Positions 54,451 through 64,000 of a stretch of DNA of 64,000 nucleotides are shown piece after piece (the stretch's first letter is position 1; every line of letters starts with the position of its first letter). The DNA is from Cercospora beticola. Lineage: Eukaryota; Ascomycota; Dothideomycetes; Mycosphaerellales; Mycosphaerellaceae. A program made the position numbers and the translations under genes. The stretch lies in NCBI RefSeq assembly GCF_033473495.1, contig NC_088936.1, positions 1,550,001 to 1,614,000 on the forward strand, in the 5' to 3' direction. The notes under the pieces were generated by a model. The model made no database searches, had not been told where the DNA came from, and saw only the letters and a list, made by a program, of their open reading frames with translations.

Positions 54451-55153
54451 GCCGGCGGTGGTGGCAGTCAGTGAGTGATACTTAGTATTGTCGATGCTAA
54501 GTATTGTTGTGTTGTGCTGCGAATGTTTGCGTAACGAGTGAACCGGCTGTCGATGTTGGACGAGAGAAGGTTTGCGTTGCAGCAGAGAAAGGAATTTGGT
54601 GTTTACTGTGCGCGTTCGAAGCTTTGGCCAAAAGCAAACATGAGCTGCATGAGTTGAGCTTCACTTGCAACGGCTGACGTTGAAGTGGCAAGCACGCGCT
54701 GTGGTGCGGCAAAAGTAAAAGTCTTCACTTACACTGAAGGTCAATCTGCATTAGCTCTGGCGATCTACTCTATTACTGCACCCCACGCGTGCTCACGAGT
54801 CATCCGTGTGCACTGATGGTGTCGAAGTTGACAGGCCTCTGTCAGCTGCGAGGAGACGAAAAGAGGTTGTGCTCCATTTATTGGTCGTAGGCTGTGGTCG
54901 CACATAGCCCAAGGACATGGTATCGGTCGCCTTCGAACGGCATCACTTGTAACGTGCGCCAACGCCCTTGGTGGGCTCGCCTGAATCGCGGGCAACCATG
55001 CTGCAATAAGTGCTGGGGGTCGAAGTGCCAAGCAAAGTGAGGGAAAGCCCGTGAAAGATGCTTAACAGGCCAGGAACGTGCCCGGAGGTGTGGTGAAGTC
55101 GTGAAGTCTACCTCCTCACTCCGTCCACTCGTAGCCTTATCGGCAAGCCATAA
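54451..55153. other. Intergenic
   Basis: Promoter of the GPI-type gene and the 3' flank of CMS1. No supported gene. Confidence 0.35.
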
Positions 55154-56014
55154 CTAATAGAAGAGCAGTTCGATCTTGCCGTCTCCGCTGCCGTACCTCT
55201 CCTTGAACTCTTTCCTCGTGAGCAGGTTCACGAGCGGGATCTGCAGCTCCTTCATATCCAGCACGCCTCTCTTCTTTTGATCGATATGGCTGGCGTCGAC
55301 GACAATACGATCTAGCTTGATAGCAGACAATGCACCGTCGTCCAGCAGATCCATGATCCGCTGCGGCGTCCCGACACCGATGTTGATTCTGTCCTTCTTC
55401 AACTGTTGAACAGCTTCCTCCATCTTGATATGCTTCGCAAACAATTTCGCAACTTTCGCGTCTTTGGTCTGGAACTTCCGTAGTGCCCTGGTCAAGTCTG
55501 CAGCGCGCAGTCCGGCGCCCGTGACCACCAGCGTGTGGGGCGAGCCCTTCTCCTTCGGCGACCAACTCACGCCGTCGCCTTTGCTTCCTTTCTTCCCGCT
55601 CTTCTTCACGGCAAAGTGCTCCAGGAACTCGGGCAAGTTCTCCGTCACTCTATCTTTATCAAAGCTCGTGCTGTCCGCTATACTCGACTCTGACAACCTC
55701 CAATCCTCTGCTTCTACCAAGCTCAAGTCTGGCTGGAATCGCTTGGTCCTCTGAGCAAGGTGGTCTGCCATGAGTCGGCTGTCCATTTGTGCAATCGCTG
55801 TGTTTATGCCCTTCTCTGCATCCAGAGTCGAGTCGTCTATGTCTTGTGGCTTCTTCGCCTTCCGCCTCGCCTTCCTCGCTGCTTTCTTCGCTTCTGCATC
55901 GTCTTCGGTCTCGCGTTTTCGCTTGTTCGATTTGGATTTGGCTGGCGCGGGGGAGTCGGAGTCGGAGATGGGCTCGATTAGAGGCACGCCGGCCTGATCT
56001 TCTGAATCGGACAT
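55154..56014 (-). CDS. CMS1: Cms1-like ribosome biogenesis protein
   Basis: A 286-aa intronless protein; the ATG at 56014 opens with an acidic MSDSEDQ. The N-terminus has acidic then Lys/Arg-rich nuclear-type stretches. The C-terminal half holds the Cms1 core with helicase-like remnants: LVVTGAGLRAADLTRALR, VGTPQRIMDLLDDGAL and LDRIVVDASHIDQKKRG. Cms1 associates with the 90S pre-ribosome/U3 processome in yeast. Head-to-head with VMA22 over a 170-bp promoter. Confidence 0.88.
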   Translation of the reverse strand: MSDSEDQAGVPLIEPISDSDSPAPAKSKSNKRKRETEDDAEAKKAARKARRKAKKPQDIDDSTLDAEKGINTAIAQMDSRLMADHLAQRTKRFQPDLSLVEAEDWRLSESSIADSTSFDKDRVTENLPEFLEHFAVKKSGKKGSKGDGVSWSPKEKGSPHTLVVTGAGLRAADLTRALRKFQTKDAKVAKLFAKHIKMEEAVQQLKKDRINIGVGTPQRIMDLLDDGALSAIKLDRIVVDASHIDQKKRGVLDMKELQIPLVNLLTRKEFKERYGSGDGKIELLFY

Positions 56015-56184
56015 TGTGCTTGTGTAATGTACTTGATGTTGGGAAAAAGTTGAACTGTAGAGAGCAGAAGTCGAGTCGCAAATGTCCCAGATAGGCAAAT
56101 TAGCCGGCCTTGGCACATATCGATGTCAGGTCTACTCTGGCCAGCTCATTGCCGTTCAGCGCACACTACGGAGACATCTCCATC

Positions 56185-56994
56185 ATGGCAAACGAGCAGG
56201 CGGAGGAGAAGGGCACTGGCTCTCAATTGGAGTCGCTATCATCTCTGTATAGCCAGCTTGATACGCTCTGGGCGCAATACCTTGACCTGGTGGACGATTA
56301 CATTACTGCTCAGGCTGCTATCAAGGAGCATATGTCATCGGGATTCTTCTCACTCGCACAAGCCAACTTCAAGTCATCTCGCGGAAGATACGGGCAAGAT
56401 TATTATGATGAAAGGGCCGTTGCGACTACACGCACCATTGTGGAAGCCCAGGACCAGGGCATTTCTATGAGAGTCGTGAAGAATGCAGTAGCAGTCGAAG
56501 CATCGTCCACATCAAAAGCCACGAGTGATGGAAGCGAGGAACAAGGCCTTCCAGATAAGCAAAGCGAAGAGTCCACGGAAAAGTCTCACCCTGCGGACTA
56601 CCCCACCCCGGCTGCCACTCCTGAGCCAGAAGGCAAACAAGAGCCATTGAATGTCAGGAATGCAACTCTTCAAGAAACTCGGAAACCAGGAGTTAAGATG
56701 AATTCAAGTGAGAATGTATCAGAAATTCAGACTGCGAAGCCCAAGATTGATCCTCGGGATCCCATCCGCTGGTTCGGGATTCTAGTTCCTCCGACTTTAC
56801 GACAAGCACAGGCGTCTTTCAACAGTGCCTTATTGGACAGTCAGAGCTTGTCAAAGGCACTGAATGGCTCGCGGAGGATGAGAGAGGTGGAGGCCGAAAT
56901 CAGGAAGCTGAGAAAGATTATTAAGAAGGCTGAGAAGACGATTGAATCCAGCGCTCAATTGCCGGTTCAAGACGAAGTACAAGCTTCTTCGTGA
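56185..56994 (+). CDS. VMA22: V-ATPase assembly factor Vma22 (CCDC115 family)
   Basis: A 269-aa protein from the ATG at 56185 (the frame upstream starts only with TTG). The N-terminal coiled helix (LDTLWAQYLDLVDDY) leads to the conserved LSSGFFSLAQANF-type motif, here MSSGFFSLAQANFKSS. The C-terminal signature DPIRWFGILVPPTLRQAQ is typical of the family. The middle is Ser/Glu/Pro-rich and disordered. Vma22 works in the ER with Vma12 and Vma21 to assemble the V0 sector of the vacuolar ATPase. Confidence 0.9.
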   Translation: MANEQAEEKGTGSQLESLSSLYSQLDTLWAQYLDLVDDYITAQAAIKEHMSSGFFSLAQANFKSSRGRYGQDYYDERAVATTRTIVEAQDQGISMRVVKNAVAVEASSTSKATSDGSEEQGLPDKQSEESTEKSHPADYPTPAATPEPEGKQEPLNVRNATLQETRKPGVKMNSSENVSEIQTAKPKIDPRDPIRWFGILVPPTLRQAQASFNSALLDSQSLSKALNGSRRMREVEAEIRKLRKIIKKAEKTIESSAQLPVQDEVQASS

Positions 56995-58141
56995 GCAGAG
57001 AATGATGTGTTAGGGTTCTCGTTGGTCGTCATGTCGACAGCCGCTGCATCAAAGCCCGCAACAAAATTTCAACCCACACCGTCCCTTTCTGGTGCACATA
57101 CGATGGAGTACGATCGATGTACCACTCTTGAAGACTGAAAGAAACCTGAAGATGCTCAATATCAGCGCAATCGGCGTTCTGGTCCCGGCTGTTCACCAAA
57201 AAATGCAAAAAGTGAAATTTTCAATGTTGAAGGCTGCAGGATTCGCTGGTATACTGTTAGCTACCGTTCCGACGTCTTCAGGGACAATCCTGGAGATTAC
57301 TAACAACCTGCGCTCGCAATGAATTGCCGTCCAATGCTCAGAAGAGACACCTTAAGACAACGCCTTAACCGCTCGGCCAAACCTCCTTGTTGTTGATGAA
57401 TATCCAAACTTGGAGTTGCTTTATGAGATCTCAGCTCAAGCCTACGGCTCATTCAGCATCTTTGCACACAAATTTGCAAGCCGTGGACTTATTTGATCGA
57501 CGGCTCCACTTCGACCATGGCCCTTCTTCGGACCCTAGCCAGTCCGCGGCCTTGAGGCATTTCAATCAGCCTCGGCGAAGGAGCGACGAACAAATACCAA
57601 AGTCCATTCAAAGTTAGTATTCGTTGTCAGATTTGTGCTCGTTGATAATGGGAACCATGCGAGGTATCAAGACATACCATGTTCTGGGCCTTCACTCGCA
57701 GAGGTCACGTGAGGTATGCACCGGCCACGCCAAGAGCTCAAGACCTCGCGCCCATCGCAACACCAATCTCATTTACCTCAAACTTATAAAGAAGTCAAAT
57801 CAGACGTCTTGTGATCGCAAACCATCTTTTCTGTGATACTCAGTGCCACATACTTGCACCCTTTCAACCACGACGAATCGTCGTCGATTATATGGCGCGG
57901 ATCAAGATCAAACGACGACTAAGTTCCACGACTGCAAGCATTGTTGAGAACAGTACGTTCCGCTATTAATGATATGCCAATTGCGAGATGTTACTGGTCC
58001 GAAGTTCCACCACATGCTGCCAGCCACTCAGTGTGAGGCATATTCACTCAAGACACCCGACAAGCTTGCAACGGAATGGGATGTCAGCCATAGGTCGACA
58101 GTTCACAGTCCTTGCAGGATCTCATCGCTGCAAGAACTCCT
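56995..58141. other. Intergenic, ~1.1 kb
   Basis: It contains the damaged tRNA-Leu-like sequence. ORFs of 60-80 codons show no features. Confidence 0.4.
57292..57386 (-). pseudogene. tRNA-Leu(AAG)-like sequence, T arm eroded
   Basis: Read on the minus strand from 57386, the sequence begins GGAGGTTTGGCCGAGCGG, a perfect A box with a Leu/Ser-type D arm. The loop TTAAGG gives anticodon AAG. A likely intron after the anticodon contains CTT, complementary to it. GGCAA downstream can pair with TTGTC to close the anticodon stem. The last bases, AATCTCC, pair with the 5' GGAGGTT (one G-U). The T arm is too short and has no GGTTCGA B box, so it is probably a pseudogene or relic. Confidence 0.45.
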
Positions 58142-58687
58142 TCAGAGCTGCCACTTAACAATCTGCTCCTCCACAGCTTCCAAGCAATCCTTCACGACGT
58201 CAACGACATAATCGTATTCATCGAACGCCTCAGTCTTCTTAATCTGCAATCGAAGCAACGTTGTCCTCGCTGCTATACTCCATGGCCCAGCAACACCTAT
58301 CGATATGACATGGTCGAGCCATTCACAAGCAGCGCTAGCATAAGCATCGCAAGCTGCATAGGAGATATCGTAGAGCCGGGTGGTGAAGTATTTGAGTGCA
58401 GTGTTGTAATCCCATAGCACTTCGTTGCGGATGAATGCTGATACGTGAAGGATGGGATGCTCGATCGAGGCCGCACAACGGAAGTCGTATATTCGATAAT
58501 AAGCGATGAGAAGGAATAGATAGATGATGAGGCGTAGCTCGGGAGGTATTCCGAGTAGCTGGAGACGCTGTGCGGCCTGATCGATTTATTAGCACGCGGC
58601 CTCGTTGCGATTCCTTACTTGACCTATACCCACCTGCGAAATTTCCTTCTTCGGCACTTTCACCACGCGCCCGCTTCGCAACTTCAT
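58142..58687 (-). CDS. Small hypothetical protein with F-box-like start
   Basis: Two exons, 58687-58634 and 58576-58142 (donor GTGGGT; 57-nt intron with a GCTAAT branch point), give 162 aa. The N-terminus MKLRSGRVVKVPKKEISQ is basic. It is followed by LLGIPPELRLIIYLFLLI, an F-box-like opening seen in many short fungal proteins. The rest alternates hydrophobic and aromatic residues (YNTALKYFTTRLYDIS) and ends in an acidic helix. Function unknown. Confidence 0.6.
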
Positions 58688-58789
58688 CGTCGTGCTCCGC
58701 CTTCGGTTTGCGCAATCTCTGTACGGCAACGGATGTAAAACCGCAAATAATGGCGATCATGAACACGTGCATGTTCACGAGACCTCCAG

Positions 58790-59050
58790 TCAGTATCGAT
58801 GTGTTATTCGTGTCATGGACCTGTCTCCTTCCAGACGCTCCTCGAGTGACGTCGTGATTCTGAAAGTGTCGTAGGCAGGTGCAGGTGCGACGTTCCTGTA
58901 AAGTTCCTTCCAGAATATAACCAGCTTCGGAAGGTGCAGTCTGAGATGGAGACAGTCATGGACGTCAAAATTGCTGGTAACCCAAGAACGCCAGACTCCA
59001 AGGAGCCGCTCATGGCGGAAAGCAAAACTGGCAAGTTCTCGAAGCCACAC
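58790..59050 (-). other. Possible exon or relic of a related small protein
   Basis: An 86-codon minus-strand frame preceded by an ATTTCAG acceptor. It reads like coding sequence (HDCLHLRLHLPKLVIFWKEL). No consistent upstream exon or start was found, so it may be a relic or chance. Confidence 0.22.
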
Positions 59051-59283
59051 CTGAAATGTTGATGCATATGTTGCGTCCGTATCGCAATGCAGACTGATCG
59101 TGGATTACTAGTCACTGTCATCGAGGCGAAGGCCGTGGTGCTCGTCTGCTTTGCTGCATGTCCCTTTCTGCGCAAAGCACTTCGAGCCTTAGAGCTACTC
59201 AGGCATGAGTCAGCGCCACTCGTGCCCACCAAAGTATGGGTACATCCACATTGATCCCGCACCACTACCCACGAGAGAGCACC

Positions 59284-59755
59284 ATGTTCTGCCCTCTTCC
59301 TCGCCTCGACCAAGACTGCGCCTCATGGATGATCCAGATTCCACCAGAGAATCTACCACATAAACAGCAGTTCACGTCGTCCTATGTAAGTCTCAAATCC
59401 TTGGAGCCTGTCCCTAGTCACACAGCGGTATACTCTGGTGTTCTATGCGTGCAATCACGACTGCCTGCATTCTGCTCGGGTTGCGAAGTCCGGGTATGAA
59501 GATGTCGAACGACTCTTCAAATGGTTCTCCAGCTTGGCCGCGAACCAGCTTGCACGATATGCTGCTTATAAGATGCTGAATCTCGGTTCACAGAGACCTA
59601 TCAGCATCCAAAATGAAAGCGCGTATGTATCGAGTCCGTACTTGCAGCCGTCGGGTTCCGAAACCGAGATTCTACTGTTGTTCACATGGTTGGGCGAAAA
59701 TGACCACGTCGTCAACCACAGCACGGTGTCAAAGAGACGTGGGAGCGGTTACTGA
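59284..59755 (+). CDS. Small hypothetical protein, two exons
   Basis: Exons 59284-59385 and 59426-59755 (donor GTAAGT, acceptor CACAG, 40-nt intron) give 144 aa in phase 0. The ATG has a GCACC context. The product is mixed aromatic and charged (YEDVERLFKWFSSLAANQLA), with no signal peptide. No family recognised. The intron is short for a fungus, so the model is tentative. Confidence 0.35.
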
Positions 59756-60313
59756 GGCTCGTTTGTCCGGATGATGTGCTTCCAGTGAAGTGCGCGGCGG
59801 CGACGGCGACGCATGCAGACCTTCATTGCTGGGAGATTTCGAGCCTTTGCAAGGGCACTACTCCATGGTGTTACTCGTAATTTGCTCGCAGGCTGAATGA
59901 ATGGATGAGTCGAAGGTCGCGGGTGCATGCCAGATCACGAACGGCAAAGAGACTGGCACGTTCTCAAATGAGCTGACCTGACATCTGTTTGGTGAGTAGT
60001 TCTAACGACTGGGAGCAGGTGAAGCTATGCACCGGCTTGACGAGGCCGCCTCTCGCAGTGCCTTCACAAAGAAGAAATCGTCGAGCCTGAGCCTATGAGC
60101 TCAACGACAATCTTCGTGCGCTACGAAAAGAAATGGCAAGACGAACGTGGAGAGGAGGGTATTCACATTTGATCATTGAAGGCGAACTGGTCACCGACTG
60201 CGATGGAGGCAGAAACGCGAAGGAGCTCCAAGTCTTGGCGGTTGGGATGTCTGACCTCACCACTTGTGATCGCAAGCATTGCTACTCCTCTACCACATAG
60301 CGCAGCATCCAGA
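59756..60313. other. Intergenic
   Basis: The upstream region of the mitochondrial protein gene. The long frame continues upstream of the chosen ATG at 60314 from a TTG, with one ATG at 60203. Confidence 0.35.
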
Positions 60314-62029
60314 ATGCTCTCGCAACGCACGCTGTCGACGCGAATACCATCGCTGCGCCCTCTCCGCCCACCGAGTACCTCGAAACGCACACAGCGACCG
60401 TTCACCAGGCTCACGCCGCCACGGCCTCAGCTTCCATATCTGGCCCAGACTCATCAACGCCCGCTCAATGGTCCTTCAGGACAACTCGCTCGCCTACTTT
60501 CCAGCAGCAACCGCAGTTTTGTGAAGCAGCAGTTCTACCTAGCTGCGAAGTGGACCGTTCTAGGATGGACCTTTCTCGTCCTCGGCGGCATCGCCTACTT
60601 TGGCGTGAATATTGAGATGGATGAGCGCACAAATCCGACACCAAGTGAGTGGCGATGGCAGACAAGGCAGTTGATGAGAGCTGCAAGAGTCTTCTCCGAT
60701 GAGGAACAAGCTCTGCGGAGCGGGACCGGCATTGTGGACTGGGCTCAGGTTGGGACCACTGCGCTGAAGCTTTTATCGAGATTGGAGGACGGAAACTATG
60801 AGGGCAAAGGGCTACATGAGATATTAGGAGATGATGAAGGTGAAATACTCATTCCTGGAGTTGGCAAGGCTGGATACGATATCAGCGAAAAGAGCTGGCC
60901 ATGGAAGGCAGGCTACGTCGAGGCTCTAATGCTGTGCGCAAAGGCCGCCGAGCACCTGGATGGCATGGTTCTGGATCGGACAAGGAATCTTGTATTTCCC
61001 AAGGATGTCGTGATTGGACCTTCGAATCCAGATCCCAGACCCACACCTCCTTACATGAAAGCTGCGCCTCGAGAAGAGGACTGCGTGAGGCCGTATCCTG
61101 CGCCTGAGACCTTCTACATGAAGATAATCACTGGAAAAGGATTCACCACAGGCCAGCAATTGGAAGCTGCGCTGGGTTTTGCGAATTGGCTGGAATTTCA
61201 AGGTACGAATGATGCGGCTACCGAGATGTACAGATGGGCCGTGGACATTGCAAAGGCTGGTCTGAAAGCTGAAATTGGGCAAGCTGACGTGCTTGACGAG
61301 AAGACCTACGTTCTGAAGGAATCTGCTACTGCTGATGTAACGCTAAATATTCTCAAGGCTACGACAGCGTTGGCTAGCCATCATGCCCGGACCGGACACA
61401 TCGATCAAGCGCTCCCAATTCTGCTGTCAGTCCTCCGTGCACGACGGACTGCGCCTGTTTCGCCGTTCCCTCCTCCGCCAACGACAGGCGCTTCGAATTC
61501 GACTTTATGGAGTCTCATATTTGTGCCACCAAAGTTCCCGGATCCACCACAAAGCGGCGACATTCCAGTCGTTCGTCCCACTCCGCAGCCGACGTGCGGG
61601 GAGAGCGAGTTGATGCTTTACATTGGTGAAATTCTGTTCACAGGCTCCAGCTCGAACACCGAGGAAGGTCTAAGCTGGACGAAGCAGGCCGTCACAATTG
61701 CAGATGGCCAGCTGTCGAATAAGGACACTGTCGAGGTAAACACGGCCGAGGCTGAGATTGAGAAGAAGAAGTGCAAGGAATGTCTTCTCACTGGAGTCGG
61801 AAACTGGGAGCTCATGGTGCAGAGGCTTCTTGAACAGTCAGAGCAGGCGCCCACGCGGCCCAGCTCGTGGAAGTTCTGGCAGTCTCGTGGTACTAGTGCA
61901 TCATCCACCAGGAAGGAGGAACTTGTGAATGACCAAGCTCGAATCGATTCGCTTAAGGATCGTATCATCAGGGAAGGCATGAATCATAGTGTGTCTGGGG
62001 GCCAGAACACTGGCATTTGGTTTGGATGA
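60314..62029 (+). CDS. Mitochondrial membrane protein, possibly TPR/Mgr3-like
   Basis: A 571-aa protein; the ATG at 60314 gives an N-terminus rich in Arg/Ser/Pro and free of acids (MLSQRTLSTRIPSLRPLRPP), a good mitochondrial presequence. One transmembrane helix follows (KWTVLGWTFLVLGGIAYFGV). The large soluble part is mostly alpha-helical with TPR-like pairs, such as QLEAALGFANWLEFQGTNDA and ALASHHARTGHIDQALPILL, and ends in a Lys/Glu-rich helix. This layout resembles Mgr3, an i-AAA protease adaptor of the inner membrane, but the assignment is tentative. The alternative start at 60203 would extend the N-terminus by 37 residues. Confidence 0.6.
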   Translation: MLSQRTLSTRIPSLRPLRPPSTSKRTQRPFTRLTPPRPQLPYLAQTHQRPLNGPSGQLARLLSSSNRSFVKQQFYLAAKWTVLGWTFLVLGGIAYFGVNIEMDERTNPTPSEWRWQTRQLMRAARVFSDEEQALRSGTGIVDWAQVGTTALKLLSRLEDGNYEGKGLHEILGDDEGEILIPGVGKAGYDISEKSWPWKAGYVEALMLCAKAAEHLDGMVLDRTRNLVFPKDVVIGPSNPDPRPTPPYMKAAPREEDCVRPYPAPETFYMKIITGKGFTTGQQLEAALGFANWLEFQGTNDAATEMYRWAVDIAKAGLKAEIGQADVLDEKTYVLKESATADVTLNILKATTALASHHARTGHIDQALPILLSVLRARRTAPVSPFPPPPTTGASNSTLWSLIFVPPKFPDPPQSGDIPVVRPTPQPTCGESELMLYIGEILFTGSSSNTEEGLSWTKQAVTIADGQLSNKDTVEVNTAEAEIEKKKCKECLLTGVGNWELMVQRLLEQSEQAPTRPSSWKFWQSRGTSASSTRKEELVNDQARIDSLKDRIIREGMNHSVSGGQNTGIWFG

Positions 62030-62710
62030 AGCTGTTCAGCAAATGAAAGGTCATGATCCCGGAGCTTTCCGTCCAGCTCGTAAAGACGCTGTGCTACGTC
62101 TGTAAGCACGACACAGCACTTGCAAGAGGACAGACAGCACCCAAAGAGCCACATTTCACAGACTCCGCTCCCGTTCAAATGCAAGCCAACAAGCGCTATG
62201 GCCATCTGCGAAGGACGCATTGGCGCTATCACGAACTCACATTCGAGTGCTGTTTCAGACCGATGGAACCGCATCTTCCATAGCGCGGCGAACCCGATTT
62301 GCCAAGGGGGCTGGAAACGATCCAGAAGTCAGCGTGGTGGGCTACTTGTGACACAGCCTGAGATGAGTCGCGCAGTCGGAGGAATCTAGCCATTGCTGGT
62401 GGCCGAAAGTAGAAAACACGACGGTATAGCATGTGTCATTGAGGAGATTTGGACCGATATCTGCTACTTGCATCCAACGAATCCGGGTTTCCGTTCATCT
62501 CAAAGGAGCCAGCTCAGTGTCACCTGGTCTTGTTTATGTGAACACGCACATATAGGAGATAACTTAGTGGCTACACGGACAGCGAGCCGAGACATATTCC
62601 TCGAGACGAGGCAGCGACATAGGTCGCACAAGCTCCACATTCGCTGTCTATCCCTCCATAATCTTTGCCATGCATCGCAACTGCAATTATGTTCTCAAGA
62701 CTATTCCAGC
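62030..62710. other. Intergenic
   Basis: Between two plus-strand genes. Short ORFs only. Confidence 0.35.
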
Positions 62711-64000
62711 ATGGCGGGAAGACTGCTTTCGCGCCATGTACGGTCATTGAACGCTTGCATTGGCAGTCCGCGACGAGTCACGATCACGCAAATTCGGAAT
62801 GCTACATGTGATGCAAACCGCCGCGACCCGGTTGTGTCTGAGAGACCTGACAATTTAGGAGGACTAGGAAGTACCGAGAAAGAGCATGTGCGATGTGAGA
62901 GTGGGACGGAGGAGGAGAACAGCTTGAGGGGTGGGTTTCCATCTGCGCCTGATGGGGAACTACGGCGACCACGGAAGTCACAACAGAATGGAGGCGAGAG
63001 GAAGAACGACATCTATCAGCAGCAAGGATCTGGATATTCATCACAGCCGCATGATGGTCAGCATAAACAAATCGATACGCCTCAGGATGTCCACCACTTC
63101 CTGCAGTTGGCAGAGCGCGATTTGGCGGGCCCAGCAGAAGCTACTGCGCTGCTCAAGTCCTCCATGGAAGCCATCCAGTCTCTACCGCGTAAGGAACAGC
63201 AGGTCAGGGCTACGAGCGTAAAAGCTTATTTGGTATTGCATTGGATACTGGGCACAGACCCAAAACAATGGGATTGGACCGTGGATCGCAACCTGGCAGA
63301 TCCTCTCTGTTGGCATCTTGAGGCAGAAGAGAAAAGTCAGGCAGTACAAGATTGGATATGGATCTGGTATACGGACGGATCGCTGAGAGACGGCGCTACC
63401 ATGAAGCCGAAGGCAGCGGGCTATAGAAGCAAGTATAAAAGCACTACATTCGACTGGCCAGCTCAAGTCATCGCTGCGATGGCCAGGGCAATGGTGTATT
63501 GGTCGAAAGATGGTACAGCTGACAATGCGCTTAAGTTTGTACTGGATCGGTCCAGATACGCCCGAGGATTTTCGTGGTATCATTACGCAAACACAGTTGT
63601 GGCGAAAGCACTGGACATGGACCAGGCGAGACCCTGCAATCCTATCCTGTTCGAAGAATTTGTGGAAGTCTACAGAAGACGTTTGCATAGGATCGACTCA
63701 GACGAGGCATCCTCTATATGGCTCGATGTTGCTAACTTGAAACTCTTTCACCCTATCAACGCAGATGCAAAACACATGCTTGCAATATGCCGCAAGAAGC
63801 GGGCCCTAAAATGCATGTTGGAGTACGACGAGATCAGAAGGGTATTTTGCGCCCGTCTAGTGCTAAGAGCTGCATATCTACTGCGTTTGCAAGGAGACCA
63901 GCACAATGCAAGGTATATGGAAGACGTCAGTGTAAGGCTAAACGAAAAACCTTGGACGATGAGGGCAAGATTGTACGGATCCTGGAAACGAGATCCTAAG
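62711..64000 (+). CDS. Hypothetical protein, probably mitochondrial, 3' end missing
   Basis: From the ATG at 62711 the frame stays open for 430 codons to the window edge with no stop. The N-terminus MAGRLLSRHVRSLNACIGSP is basic and acid-free, presequence-like. A disordered Gly/Glu/Gln region follows (about residues 50-120). The body from about residue 125 is helical and rich in Trp, Lys and Arg (for example WILGTDPKQWDWTVDRNLAD and SRYARGFSWYHYANTVVAKA), as in repeat-type helical proteins, but no known motif is recognised. The real gene may contain introns or continue beyond the window. Confidence 0.6.
   Translation, partial: MAGRLLSRHVRSLNACIGSPRRVTITQIRNATCDANRRDPVVSERPDNLGGLGSTEKEHVRCESGTEEENSLRGGFPSAPDGELRRPRKSQQNGGERKNDIYQQQGSGYSSQPHDGQHKQIDTPQDVHHFLQLAERDLAGPAEATALLKSSMEAIQSLPRKEQQVRATSVKAYLVLHWILGTDPKQWDWTVDRNLADPLCWHLEAEEKSQAVQDWIWIWYTDGSLRDGATMKPKAAGYRSKYKSTTFDWPAQVIAAMARAMVYWSKDGTADNALKFVLDRSRYARGFSWYHYANTVVAKALDMDQARPCNPILFEEFVEVYRRRLHRIDSDEASSIWLDVANLKLFHPINADAKHMLAICRKKRALKCMLEYDEIRRVFCARLVLRAAYLLRLQGDQHNARYMEDVSVRLNEKPWTMRARLYGSWKRDPK

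Noticed and set aside
1..64000. CRISPR arrays, bacterial operons, transposase or reverse-transcriptase genes
   Set aside because: None seen. The tandem repeats have no unique spacers and the genes are spliced eukaryotic genes.

Overview
The window looks like nuclear DNA of a filamentous ascomycete (Pezizomycotina). A Dothideomycete is plausible, but that is inference. The evidence is dense genes on both strands, short introns (about 40-60 bp) with GTRNGY donors, two Zn2Cys6 regulators, a UstYa/DUF3328 protein, and single-copy eukaryotic genes (SLU7, REV3, SNX3, CMS1, VMA22, SER2, CAB2). Most multi-exon models below were built by hand from splice signals. They were accepted when every junction kept frame and the total length was a multiple of three.

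Layout. 0-5 kb: the end of a coiled-coil gene, a secreted Ser/Thr-rich protein, a four-repeat Myb-like protein with a presequence-like N-terminus, and a hypothetical protein with an F-box-like segment. 5-11 kb: a four-exon aquaporin, whose stop codon is followed in frame by a further 147 codons, and a membrane PA-RING ubiquitin ligase. 11-15 kb: a small cysteine-containing secreted candidate, SNX3 and a Zn2Cys6 factor. 15.2-19.7 kb: a gene-poor stretch carrying a 98-bp tandem repeat and a divergent 96-bp minisatellite of about 17 copies, which ends at the stop of a GNAT gene. 20-29 kb: a seven-exon MFS exporter, SLU7, CAB2 and an F-box protein.

29.8-34.3 kb: a broken alpha/beta hydrolase of the homoserine O-acetyltransferase family, then a 92-aa secreted Tyr/Gly/Pro-rich protein with a 14-nt micro-exon, divergent from a three-exon UstYa-like gene (a possible minimal peptide-natural-product pair), then SER2. 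34.7-42.6 kb: a second Zn2Cys6 factor, a fused N-carbamoylase-like plus Asp/Glu/hydantoin-racemase-like protein, and a secreted lactonase-type beta-propeller. 42.7-54.5 kb: REV3, a secreted GH31 alpha-glucosidase with a CBM20-like domain inserted in its catalytic region, and a probable GPI-anchored protein with three eight-cysteine modules. 55-64 kb: head-to-head CMS1/VMA22, a damaged tRNA-Leu-like sequence, two small two-exon hypothetical genes, a mitochondrial membrane protein and a long ORF running off the window.

Most neighbours are unrelated housekeeping genes. Groupings that may be functional are the UstYa/small secreted protein pair, the two domains of the carbamoylase-racemase fusion, and the extracellular GH31 and GPI-type proteins.
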